DNA of 64,000 bases from Tolypothrix sp. NIES-4075 (GTDB lineage: Bacteria; Cyanobacteriota; Cyanobacteriia; Cyanobacteriales; Nostocaceae): NCBI RefSeq assembly GCF_002218085.1, contig NZ_BDUC01000002.1, positions 1,043,694 through 1,107,693 of the forward strand. Direction: 5' to 3'. Within the stretch, counting starts at the first letter, position 1; the number at the start of each line of letters is the position of its first letter. A program made the translations under genes and the position numbers. Shown here one piece after another: positions 23,472 through 31,981 of this stretch. Below the pieces are notes generated by a model. It was not told the DNA's origin. It did not search any database and saw nothing but the letters and a program-made list of their open reading frames with translations.

Positions 23472-25697
23472 ATGGCAACAAAATTTCCAAAATTTAGCCA
23501 GGATCTCGCGCAAGACCCGACTACACGTCGGCTCTGGTATGCGATGGCTATGGGAAATGATTTTGAAAGCCACGATGGCATGACAGAAGAAAATCTTTAC
23601 CAAAGGATTTTCGCTACACACTTCGGTCATGTGGCAATCATCTTCCTATGGGCTTCGAGCCTTTTATTTCACGTAGCCTGGCAAGGTAACTTCCAAGAGT
23701 GGATCAAAGATCCCATTCATATCCGGCCGATCGCTCATGCGATTTGGGACCCTCACTTCGGTAAACCAGCAATTGAAGCTTTCACCCAAGGTGGAGCTAG
23801 CAATCCAGTAAACATAGCTTACTCAGGTGTTTACCACTGGTGGTACACCATCGGGATGCGGACGAACAATGACCTGTATATGGGTTCAGTGTTCCTCCTG
23901 CTATTAGCAGCAGTATTTCTGTTTGCAGGTTGGTTGCATTTGCAGCCCAAGTTCCGTCCCAGCCTCTCTTGGTTTAAGAGTGCTGAACCTCGCCTAAACC
24001 ACCACTTAGCTGGTTTGTTTGGTGTTAGTTCCTTGGCTTGGACAGGTCACTTGGTTCACGTTGCTATCCCCGAATCTCGCGGACAGCACGTGGGTTGGGA
24101 TAACTTTTTATCCACCCTGCCGCACCCAGAAGGTTTAACACCCTTCTTTACAGGTAACTGGGGTGCTTATGCTGCTAACCCTGACACTGCCAACCATGTG
24201 TTTGGTACATCACAAGGTGCAGGAACTGCGATTCTGACTTTCTTGGGTGGTTTCCATCCTCAGACTGAATCGCTGTGGTTGACCGATATGGCTCACCACC
24301 ACTTGGCGATCGCTGTGATCTTCATCATCGCCGGTCACCAGTACCGCACTAACTTCGGTATTGGTCACAGCATTAAAGAAATGCTGAACGCCAAGAACTT
24401 CTTTGGTGTCGAAACTGAAGGTCAGTTCAACCTGCCTCACCAAGGACTCTACGACACCTATAACAACTCTTTGCACTTCCAGTTGTCTATACACCTGGCA
24501 GCATTAGGAACCATCACTTCCTTGGTAGCGCAGCACATGTACGCTATGCCTCCTTACGCTTTTATCGCTAAGGACTACACAACACAGGCAGCGCTGTACA
24601 CGCACCACCAGTATATTGCTGTATTCTTGATGACTGGCGCTTTTGCCCATGCCGCCATCTTCTGGGTACGTGACTACGACCCAGAACAAAACAAGGGCAA
24701 CGTACTTGACCGCGTGCTGAAGCACAAAGAAGCGATTATCTCTCACCTTAGCTGGGTGTCTCTCTTCCTAGGCTTCCACACCTTAAGCTTGTACGTACAC
24801 AACGACGTAGTAGTAGCTTTTGGAACTCCTGAGAAACAAATCTTGATTGAACCGGTGTTTGCCCAGTTCATCCAGGCTTCTCACGGGAAAGTGCTTTACG
24901 GCTTAAACACCTTGCTGTCTAACCCGGATAGCATTGCCTTCACGGCTTGGCCCAACTACGGTAACGTCTGGTTACCAGGATGGCTGGATGCAGTTAACAA
25001 CAGCACCAACTCCCTGTTCTTGACCATCGGTCCTGGTGACTTTTTAGTACACCACGCCTTTGCGCTGGCTATCCACACCACTGTTTTGATTTTGGTCAAA
25101 GGTGCTTTGGATGCCCGTGGTTCTAAGCTGATGCCCGATAAAAAGGACTTCGGCTATGCCTTCCCTTGCGACGGTCCAGGTCGTGGCGGTACTTGCGATA
25201 TCTCTGGTTGGGATTCGTTCTACCTCGCTCTGTTCTGGTCATTGAACACCGTTGGCTGGGTGACGTTCTACTGGCACTGGAAACATCTAGGTATCTGGCA
25301 GGGCAACGTCGCTCAGTTTAATGAGTCTTCTACGTATCTCATGGGCTGGTTCCGCGATTATCTGTGGGCTAACTCCGCTCAGTTGATTAACGGATACAAC
25401 CCCTACGGCATGAATAACCTGTCTGTCTGGGCTTGGATGTTCCTCTTCGGACATTTAGTTTGGGCTACGGGTTTCATGTTCCTCATCTCTTGGAGAGGTT
25501 ACTGGCAAGAGTTGATTGAAACTTTGGTTTGGGCACACGAGCGCACTCCTTTAGCTAACCTAGTTCGCTGGAAAGACAAGCCCGTTGCTATGTCCATCGT
25601 TCAAGGTCGTTTGGTTGGTCTAGCTCACTTCACAGTTGGCTACGTCCTCACCTACGCAGCCTTCCTCATTGCCTCTACTGCTGGTAAGTTTGGTTAA
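23472..25697 (+). CDS. psaB: Photosystem I P700 apoprotein A2
   Basis: PsaB is the partner of PsaA in the photosystem I core. The 741 residues match the family, with the FX-cluster motif FPCDGPGRGGTCDISGWDSF and chlorophyll-binding helices such as LNHHLAGLFGVSSLAW, TDMAHHHLAIAVIF and FLVHHAFALAIHTTV. The start MATKFPKFSQDLAQDPTTRR is the standard N-terminus. It lies 112 bases after psaA on the same strand and ends at a strong terminator at 25733. Confidence 0.99.
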   Translation: MATKFPKFSQDLAQDPTTRRLWYAMAMGNDFESHDGMTEENLYQRIFATHFGHVAIIFLWASSLLFHVAWQGNFQEWIKDPIHIRPIAHAIWDPHFGKPAIEAFTQGGASNPVNIAYSGVYHWWYTIGMRTNNDLYMGSVFLLLLAAVFLFAGWLHLQPKFRPSLSWFKSAEPRLNHHLAGLFGVSSLAWTGHLVHVAIPESRGQHVGWDNFLSTLPHPEGLTPFFTGNWGAYAANPDTANHVFGTSQGAGTAILTFLGGFHPQTESLWLTDMAHHHLAIAVIFIIAGHQYRTNFGIGHSIKEMLNAKNFFGVETEGQFNLPHQGLYDTYNNSLHFQLSIHLAALGTITSLVAQHMYAMPPYAFIAKDYTTQAALYTHHQYIAVFLMTGAFAHAAIFWVRDYDPEQNKGNVLDRVLKHKEAIISHLSWVSLFLGFHTLSLYVHNDVVVAFGTPEKQILIEPVFAQFIQASHGKVLYGLNTLLSNPDSIAFTAWPNYGNVWLPGWLDAVNNSTNSLFLTIGPGDFLVHHAFALAIHTTVLILVKGALDARGSKLMPDKKDFGYAFPCDGPGRGGTCDISGWDSFYLALFWSLNTVGWVTFYWHWKHLGIWQGNVAQFNESSTYLMGWFRDYLWANSAQLINGYNPYGMNNLSVWAWMFLFGHLVWATGFMFLISWRGYWQELIETLVWAHERTPLANLVRWKDKPVAMSIVQGRLVGLAHFTVGYVLTYAAFLIASTAGKFG

Positions 25698-25732
25698 TTA
25701 AGCTTTCCTCTAGTGTTGTAGATAGATAATTA

Positions 25733-25765
25733 AAATCCCCCACCAAATGGTGGGGGATTTTTTTG
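25733..25765 (+). terminator. Rho-independent terminator of psaA-psaB
   Basis: The stem AATCCCCCACCA/TGGTGGGGGATT with a short AA loop is followed by TTTTTTT. It lies 35 bases after the psaB stop. It is a clear intrinsic terminator. Confidence 0.93.
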
Positions 25766-25908
25766 TCTTCTTAAACTTGCTTAACAATATTTATTAATGC
25801 AGCACTAATCATTTACCATAGTCACAGGCTAAGATTATACAGTTGATTCCACCCTACCCTAGCTAGTTGCTGGCGGTCTTGCCAAGGTGATCTAACGCAA
25901 CAAAGAAA

Positions 25909-27126
25909 GTGAAATTGAATATGAAACGCACAGCAATCGAAAACAATGCTGACACTGTGGATTTCCCGTACTATTCATTCCGCAATGTCAGTTGTCCTGA
26001 AGACAATAATAATAATCGTAAAATCCTTTTTGGACATGCGCCTGTAAACTCAGTTTTAAGTCTCCCTACAGACGAAAATGTCCGTGACTACCTCTTAGAT
26101 GCGGAAGGAAAAACAAGGCGTAGACCAACAAGTGTTCACCGAGCTATAGAAGATACACTAAAAAACAGCCACCATAAATTCTCAGTCCTAAATGGTGGCG
26201 TGGTAATTGTAGCTAGAGATTATAGAGTGGATGAACAGAAAAAGTGTCTGTTCCTCTACCAGCCAAGCATAATCAACGGCTCACAAACTCAAGGAGTTAT
26301 TAAGGACTTCTTTAACGATTGTAAAAAGCAGGGGGAAGAACTTCCTGATATTCACGTCACTTTCGAGTTGATCGTTACCACTGATGATGACTTAATTGCG
26401 GAGATATCCATCGCACGAAATTTTCAGAATGATGTAATGAGTCTCTCAATAGCAGGACGCTTAGGACAACTTGATGAACTTGAAGCAAGCTTGCAAGCTA
26501 AGTTATCTGGTAAAAAGCTCCGCAAGTCTGAAACTCAATTATCTGATGATTACCTTGCCACTGAGCGCTTACTTCAAGTGATTGCCGCGCTTGTTCCCGG
26601 AGAATTGTGGCTCAACGACAAAGAGTCAGACAATCCTAATAAAGTTTACACCTACGATAAAAAGGCTAAATGCTTAAAGGACTTCCGGGAAATTTACAGT
26701 ATCGCTAAGGGCGAGAAAAAGCCTGAAAAAAAGGTAGATCCCGCCAAGTACAAGGAACTTTATCAATTCTATTTGGACATAGCCGCAGAAGCCTACCAAT
26801 TATACGGAAAATGGAAAGCTCATCAAGGTTTTAAGGGTACGGGGTTGCAGAAAGGAATAACACGTGATGAAAATCGTAATATTTTAGAGGTATCAGACGG
26901 CATTATCTTTCCAATCCTCGCATCACTCTCAGCTTTTGCAAAAAAGACATCAGAAGGATGGAAAATAGAGCCACCAAGTGCTTTTTGCGATGAGGAACTG
27001 ATACGGACAGCAAAGACTGCATTCATGGATATGGCTAATTCAGACCCACCAACAATGGGAAAGAGTAAAGCCTGTTATTCAGCAATTTACCAAATTACCT
27101 CGCTTTACAAACGCTTAACTACCTAG
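25909..27126 (+). CDS. AIPR-family protein (abortive infection phage resistance type)
   Basis: The protein has 405 residues. The middle carries the AIPR signature: HKFSVLNGGVVIVARDYRVD followed about 20 residues later by PSIINGSQTQGVI, then IAEISIARNFQNDVMSLSIA, where residues recur as in N-x-Q-x-x-V motifs of the family. AIPR proteins are associated with abortive infection against phage; the biochemical activity is not settled. The start is either GTG at 25909 or ATG at 25921. It is shorter than many AIPR proteins, as the N-terminus looks reduced. It stands alone after psaB, with no restriction or methylase gene adjacent. Base composition is AT-richer than psaB, which suggests transfer. Confidence 0.8.
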   Translation: MKLNMKRTAIENNADTVDFPYYSFRNVSCPEDNNNNRKILFGHAPVNSVLSLPTDENVRDYLLDAEGKTRRRPTSVHRAIEDTLKNSHHKFSVLNGGVVIVARDYRVDEQKKCLFLYQPSIINGSQTQGVIKDFFNDCKKQGEELPDIHVTFELIVTTDDDLIAEISIARNFQNDVMSLSIAGRLGQLDELEASLQAKLSGKKLRKSETQLSDDYLATERLLQVIAALVPGELWLNDKESDNPNKVYTYDKKAKCLKDFREIYSIAKGEKKPEKKVDPAKYKELYQFYLDIAAEAYQLYGKWKAHQGFKGTGLQKGITRDENRNILEVSDGIIFPILASLSAFAKKTSEGWKIEPPSAFCDEELIRTAKTAFMDMANSDPPTMGKSKACYSAIYQITSLYKRLTT

Positions 27127-27364
27127 ACAGCTAAACAATTGTTGAAAGTAGAGTGTGCATCAGCTAATAAAACGCTATGATTGTTTGCATTTTCAGAACT
27201 TACGCAGACGGCTCAAGTGTTCAGGATAATAGCAACATAAATGGAGTTGGCTAAAACGACACATCATTATATGTAGAGATTATGCGTACTAAATGTGTAA
27301 GTTCACCAAATCAATCAAGAGAGCGATTACCTAAAATTAACATTAGTTTTAAGCAGTCAAAACC

Positions 27365-27595
27365 ATGACAGACTGGCAAAGACGCATTACTCACAATCCA
27401 AATGTATGTCACGGCAAGCCGTGCATCAAAGGTACACGCATCATGGTATCAGTCATCCTTGACAACCTTGCCGAAGGACTGACGTTTGAGGAAATTGTTC
27501 AAGAGTATCCACCACTGGCTTTAGAAGATGTAAGGACTGCAATTGCTTATGCGGCACAATTAACAAGGGAAGAGGAATTGCTGCCATTGCGATGA
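27365..27595 (+). CDS. DUF433 protein (antitoxin-like)
   Basis: A 76-residue protein with the DUF433 signature: RITHNPNVCHGKPCIKGTRI, then VILDNLAEGLTFEEIVQEYP and LEDVRTAIAYAA. This is a small winged-helix or HTH fold found as the antitoxin-like partner of PIN-type toxins. Its stop overlaps the start of the DUF5615 gene by four bases (ATGA), so the two are coupled. It probably represses its own operon, as such antitoxins do; this is inference. Confidence 0.92.
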   Translation: MTDWQRRITHNPNVCHGKPCIKGTRIMVSVILDNLAEGLTFEEIVQEYPPLALEDVRTAIAYAAQLTREEELLPLR

Positions 27596-27966
27596 GTACA
27601 TTATCGGTGAAACTCGACGAGAACATGGCACAAACCCACGTTGAGTTTTTGCAACAAGCTGGCTACAACTGCGATCGCGTTACTAACGAAGGGCTGTCTG
27701 GTGCTGATGATGACATTGTTTGGCAGCAAGTGTGTGCTGAGGAACGGTTTTTTATTACCCTTGATTTAGACTTTTCCGATGTGCGCCGCTTTTTACCAGG
27801 CACTCATCCTGGTATTCTACTATTACGTTCCCGTAACCGTAGCCGTCAGGCAGTACTAGACATTTTGGCTCGTGTTTTACGTGAGCAACCATTAGAAACT
27901 CTCAAAGGTTGCCTTGTAGTCGCAGATGAAATCCAGACTCGAATCCGTCGTCCCCCCATTTCTTAA
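27592..27966 (+). CDS. DUF5615 PIN-like protein (toxin-like)
   Basis: A 124-residue protein with PIN-like acidic residues in order: VKLDENMAQTHVEFLQQAGY, then GLSGADDDIVWQQVCAEERF and FITLDLDFSDVRRF. The aspartates in LDEN, GADDD and LDLDFSD are placed as in PIN ribonucleases. The DUF433-DUF5615 pair is a recurring two-gene module in cyanobacteria and is usually classed as toxin-antitoxin. RNase activity here is not shown. It overlaps the antitoxin gene by four bases. Confidence 0.92.
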   Translation: MSTLSVKLDENMAQTHVEFLQQAGYNCDRVTNEGLSGADDDIVWQQVCAEERFFITLDLDFSDVRRFLPGTHPGILLLRSRNRSRQAVLDILARVLREQPLETLKGCLVVADEIQTRIRRPPIS

Positions 27967-28009
27967 GCAAACAGCGATCGCTCGCAGTTGGAAATATTTG
28001 ACAAGTGCT

Positions 28010-28497
28010 TTAACGCCAATCGTTCAAAACAAAAACATCGGGACTTTGCGAAACCAGCCTCATGATTGTTTATGCATTCCAATTCCCGTTATCTCTGTGC
28101 GAAAACCACGAGCAATCATTCGGCGATAAGCGTCGTGATGACTGGTATTTACCCCAGCAAGTAAACGTGACATTCCTGCTTTTATAGTTAACATTTCACA
28201 TAAATTCAGTAACTGCTCGAAATGTGTTGAAGCATTCAAACTTGGTCGGACTGCGGCAAATTTCACATAGCAAGTGTCACTACCAGCTTCAGTCAAAGCT
28301 CCACAATGACAAATTGCAAATGCAGCTAAACTTGTTTCATCATTTGGGTTAGCTTGCCAATAGTATAAAATGTAACTAATATCGCAACAAAAGTCAGTAG
28401 GTTCAGGTAAACCGACAAAAGTGCCAAAAGCAAGTCGAAAAATGTGGTCAGCTTCTTCTAATTCACTCTCAGGCAGCAGACGGATAGAGGTGTTCAT
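28010..28497 (-). pseudogene. GNAT acetyltransferase in decay
   Basis: The intact 5' frame (145 residues from the ATG at 28497) reads RLLPESELEEADHIFRLAFG, then after a shortened middle gives CYVKFAAVRPSLNASTHFEQ and LLAGVNTSHHDAYRRMIARG. Just after its stop the frames shift: one frame gives HEAGFAKS, the next gives SPDVFVLNDWR and a stop at 28010. PDVFVxxDWR is the normal end of this double-GNAT-type family, so at least two frameshifts broke the tail. The central acetyl-CoA-binding part also looks deleted. No active enzyme is expected. A shortened 145-residue product may still be made. Confidence 0.65.
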
Positions 28498-28504
28498 TTG
28501 GTAA

Positions 28505-28655
28505 ATGGTGAGTCCAGCGCTTCTTCGGGGTTCGCTAGTCGCTCATGGGGGAGACCCCCTTGGCGCTAGCCTCTCCCAAAGGGAGAAGACCGCGCTGGCT
28601 CACCGTGCGCGGGTTCCCCGCGTTGAGGCGACTGGCGAACCCGAAGGGGGACTTG
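28505..28655. repeat. GC-rich dispersed repeat
   Basis: A palindrome-rich block with GGTTCGCTAGTCGC, GGGGGAGACCCCC, CCTCTCCCAAAGGGAGA and GGCGACTGGCGAACCCGAAGG. It is clearly GC-richer than the flanking DNA. Related blocks lie at 16041-16111 and 56589-56647. It seems to be a non-coding cyanobacterial repeat, upstream of the decayed acetyltransferase. Confidence 0.65.
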
Positions 28656-28807
28656 GGACTGGGAAACAAAGATTTTTCAAGCTTTCACAGAAAAAGCACC
28701 AGTATTATTACTAATTTATAAGTTTTCTCATCAGTAAAGATTACGTGTTTTCCTCGTTTTGAATATAGCTTATTTTGTTGTTGAATTAAAAGCGAATATT
28801 TCTTTTG
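28656..28807. other. AT-rich spacer
   Basis: A short AT-rich spacer between the GC-rich repeat and the small gene at 28808. No gene or hairpin is evident. Confidence 0.4.
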
Positions 28808-29071
28808 ATGGGTGTAGGCTACAACTGGTTTTACCTTATGATTAAACACTTGAAAGTTGATTTGAGTAAACAACAAGAAAACTTTCTTGTTGTGGCAAAA
28901 GATGATGGTGATAAAAGCTACTTTATCATCCGAGCCGGAGAAGAGACCACAGATGACTTTTTCTGGTGTAAAGCTAATAGACCATTGAAGCTAAGAGAAG
29001 TCGTTACTGGCTACTTGCATTCAGATACGTATTCGCATCTTAATAAAATGCATCAGCTAATAATTCAATAG
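28808..29071 (+). CDS. Small protein of unknown function
   Basis: A frame of 87 residues from the ATG at 28808, or 77 from MIKHLKVDLSKQQENFLVVA at 28838. The second part reads KSYFIIRAGEETTDDFFWCK and LKLREVVTGYLHSDTYSHLN, which looks like a folded alpha/beta protein. No signal peptide. I do not recognise the family. Neither start has a strong ribosome binding site. The gene is plausible, not certain. Confidence 0.4.
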   Translation: MGVGYNWFYLMIKHLKVDLSKQQENFLVVAKDDGDKSYFIIRAGEETTDDFFWCKANRPLKLREVVTGYLHSDTYSHLNKMHQLIIQ

Positions 29072-29522
29072 ATAATTATTAGACTCGTTATTGCCATATT
29101 ACCAATTCACACAAATCTTGCAGCCAAAGCAACTTTTTGGCTGCTATTTTTTTTGAAATAAAAAAGCGATCGCGCGATCGCCTAAAAGTCAAAAAGACTC
29201 GTCTGACTTCAACCTTGTGTAAAGAAATATAAATAAATTATCAATAATTGCAATCAAAATATATATTTGTGCAGTTTCATCCCTCAGCTAGAAGCGGTGA
29301 ACTTTCACTTTTATTTATGATGTAAAAATCAAACAAACACGCTTAGGAACCGTACCAATGAAGTATCAACTATGAATGATAAAGGATAAATGACACTAAA
29401 AAAATATGAAAGATAAATCGTGTAGAAGGTCTTAACTTTATCCAAAATCCTTGTGGTTCACTCCTACGCTACGCGAACACACTTCATCCTTCAGTTGAAC
29501 TAGCTAGGTTCAGGAATTCGCC
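29072..29522. other. Gene-free region upstream of sucrose synthase
   Basis: It holds a double HIP1 palindrome GCGATCGCGCGATCGC at about 29165-29180 and otherwise AT-rich sequence. No gene is visible. The susA promoter should lie here. Confidence 0.5.
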
Positions 29523-31931
29523 ATGCATGAACTATTTCAAGCTGTTTTAAACAGTGATGAGAAAACTGCTTTACGTCAGTTGGTCTTTGCATTAAAGTCT
29601 GGTGGAAAGCGATACTTCTTGAGAAATGAAATTCTTTCAGCGTTTGCAGACTACTGTCAAGAATCGCAAAAACCTGCGTATTTTTACCACTCTTCTTCTT
29701 TGGGCAAGTTAATTCACTACACCCATGAAATAATTATCGAAGAAGAAAATACTTGGTTTGTTGTCCGACCGAGAATTGCTAGCCAAGAAATTTGGCGACT
29801 TGAGGCAAACATGACTTTCGAGTCTCAAGAGCCAAAAGCATTGTTAGATGTGCGCGATCGCTTCGTTAACCGTTACCAACCAAACATTCTAGAAATAGAC
29901 ACCCATCCCTTTTATGAAGGTTCCCCAAATATCAGCGACCCCAGAAACATTGGTCAAGGTCTAACATTCCTCAATCGTTATTTATGCAGTCAAGTATTAA
30001 CCGATCGCCAGTACTGGTTAGATGTATTGTATGACGTTTTACAAAGACGCGAATACGACGGCATCCCGTTATTAATTAACGATCGCATTCATTCCGGTTC
30101 GGAATTATCTCAACAACTTTCATCAGCAATCAAATTAGTTAGCGATCGTAAAGCGAACGAATCATACGAAAAATTTCACCTAGACTTTCAACAAATCGGC
30201 TTTGAACCAGGTTGGGGAAATACTGCCGAACGCGTGAAAGAAACCCTCGAACTCCTCCAAAGACTCTTTGAAAACCCAGAACCCCCCATCCTCGAAGCGT
30301 TTGTTTCCCGGATTCCCGCTATTTTTCGCGTCGTCCTCGTTTCTATACACGGGTGGGTTGGTCAAGAAGACGTTTTAGGAAGACCGGAGACAATGGGTCA
30401 AGTCGTCTACGTCTTAGAACAAGCTCGCAGCTTAGAAAATAAACTGCAAGCCGAAATTCAACTTGCCGGACTCGACCTGTTAAACATTAAACCCCAAGTT
30501 ATCATTCTTACCCGGCTTATTCCCAACTGCCAAGGAACTCAATGCGACTTACGCATAGAAAAACTCTTAGGAACAGAAAACGGCTGGATTTTGCGCGTTC
30601 CTTTCGGTGAATTTAATCCCGAAGTTACTCAAAACTGGATTTCTAAATATGAAATTTGGCCTTATTTAGAAACATTTGCCAATGACGCCGAAAAAGAACT
30701 ATTAGCTAAATTTAAGGGAACCCCTAATCTAATTATTGGCAACTACAGCGACGGCAATTTAGTAGCCTTCCTTCTGGCTCGTCGTCTGAAAGCCGCTCAT
30801 TGCCACATTGCCCACTCTTTAGAAAAACCCAAACATCTATTCAGCAACCTTTATTGGCAAGACTTAGAAAAACAATATCATTTTTCCGCGCAATATACCG
30901 CCGATATCATTAGCATGAATGCTGCCGATTTTATCGTCACCTCGTCCTACCAGGAAATTGTCGGCACACCCGACAGTATAGGACAGTATGAGTCCTATAA
31001 GTGCTTTACCATGCCGGAATTGTATCATGTGGTGAATGGAATTGATTTGTTTAGTCCCAAATTCAACATGGTTGCACCCGGAGTAAACGAAAACATATTC
31101 TTTCCATTTCGCCAAGTGGAAGACCGAGACAAAAGCGTTATTACACGAGTTAACGAGTTATTATTTCACAGGGAAGACCCGCAGATATTTGGTAATTTAG
31201 ATGACCAAAACAAGCGAACAATTCTTGCTGTCGCTCCGATGACAAAAGTGAAAAACCTCGCGGGTTTGGCAGAATGTTTTGGCAAAAGCCAGGAATTGCA
31301 AGCGCATTGTAACTTGATTATTCTTACCAGCAACCTACATGCAAATGATCAAAGCAACCCGGCAGAAGCCGCAGAAATAAAAAAACTCCACGAAATCATT
31401 AACCAGTATAATTTAAATGGGAAGATCCGCTGGTTAGGGATGCGCCTTAAAAGCGTTGACCTTGCCGAAGCTTATAGAGCGATCGCCGATTGCCAAGGAA
31501 TTTTTGTCCACTTTGCTCACTTTGAAGCCTTCGGACTAACAATTCTCGAAGCGATGATTTCTGGCTTACCAACATTCGCCACTCAATTTGGCGGAGCCGC
31601 AGAAATTGTCGGCGATCGCGATAATGAATTTCAGATCAATCCTACCGACTTAGAGGGGACAGCAACGCGAATCTTAAACTTTATTGACCAATGCGAAACT
31701 AATCCCGAATATTGGCATAAAATCTCTGAGTGGGTCATCCAACGAGTTCGTAACTACTACAACTGGAATAACAATAGCAATCAGTTGTTATTGTTAGCTA
31801 AAATATACACATTTTGGAACTTTGTATCCCGTGAAAATCGTGAAGCTCTACTTCGCTACATGGAAACTCTCTTCCATTTAGTTTATAAGCCTAGAGCCGA
31901 AACAATCTTAGACGAGCATATGCATCGGTAA
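29523..31931 (+). CDS. susA: Sucrose synthase
   Basis: The enzyme reversibly converts sucrose and UDP (or ADP) to fructose and UDP-glucose. In heterocystous cyanobacteria it mainly cleaves sucrose, linking it to glycogen and nitrogen fixation. The 802-residue length is typical. The N-terminal ~250 residues are the regulatory domains; the GT-B catalytic part holds GVNENIFFPF, VAPMTKVKNLAGLAE, and the nucleotide-sugar motif HFEAFGLTILEAMISGLPTF. The start ATG follows AGGAATTCGCC, a modest ribosome binding site. The GH65-mutase gene begins 50 bases downstream on the same strand, so an operon is likely. Confidence 0.97.
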   Translation: MHELFQAVLNSDEKTALRQLVFALKSGGKRYFLRNEILSAFADYCQESQKPAYFYHSSSLGKLIHYTHEIIIEEENTWFVVRPRIASQEIWRLEANMTFESQEPKALLDVRDRFVNRYQPNILEIDTHPFYEGSPNISDPRNIGQGLTFLNRYLCSQVLTDRQYWLDVLYDVLQRREYDGIPLLINDRIHSGSELSQQLSSAIKLVSDRKANESYEKFHLDFQQIGFEPGWGNTAERVKETLELLQRLFENPEPPILEAFVSRIPAIFRVVLVSIHGWVGQEDVLGRPETMGQVVYVLEQARSLENKLQAEIQLAGLDLLNIKPQVIILTRLIPNCQGTQCDLRIEKLLGTENGWILRVPFGEFNPEVTQNWISKYEIWPYLETFANDAEKELLAKFKGTPNLIIGNYSDGNLVAFLLARRLKAAHCHIAHSLEKPKHLFSNLYWQDLEKQYHFSAQYTADIISMNAADFIVTSSYQEIVGTPDSIGQYESYKCFTMPELYHVVNGIDLFSPKFNMVAPGVNENIFFPFRQVEDRDKSVITRVNELLFHREDPQIFGNLDDQNKRTILAVAPMTKVKNLAGLAECFGKSQELQAHCNLIILTSNLHANDQSNPAEAAEIKKLHEIINQYNLNGKIRWLGMRLKSVDLAEAYRAIADCQGIFVHFAHFEAFGLTILEAMISGLPTFATQFGGAAEIVGDRDNEFQINPTDLEGTATRILNFIDQCETNPEYWHKISEWVIQRVRNYYNWNNNSNQLLLLAKIYTFWNFVSRENREALLRYMETLFHLVYKPRAETILDEHMHR

Positions 31932-31981
31932 AGAAAATAATTTTTTTAATTTTGAATAGTCCTTCAACAAAGGCAGTTGTA

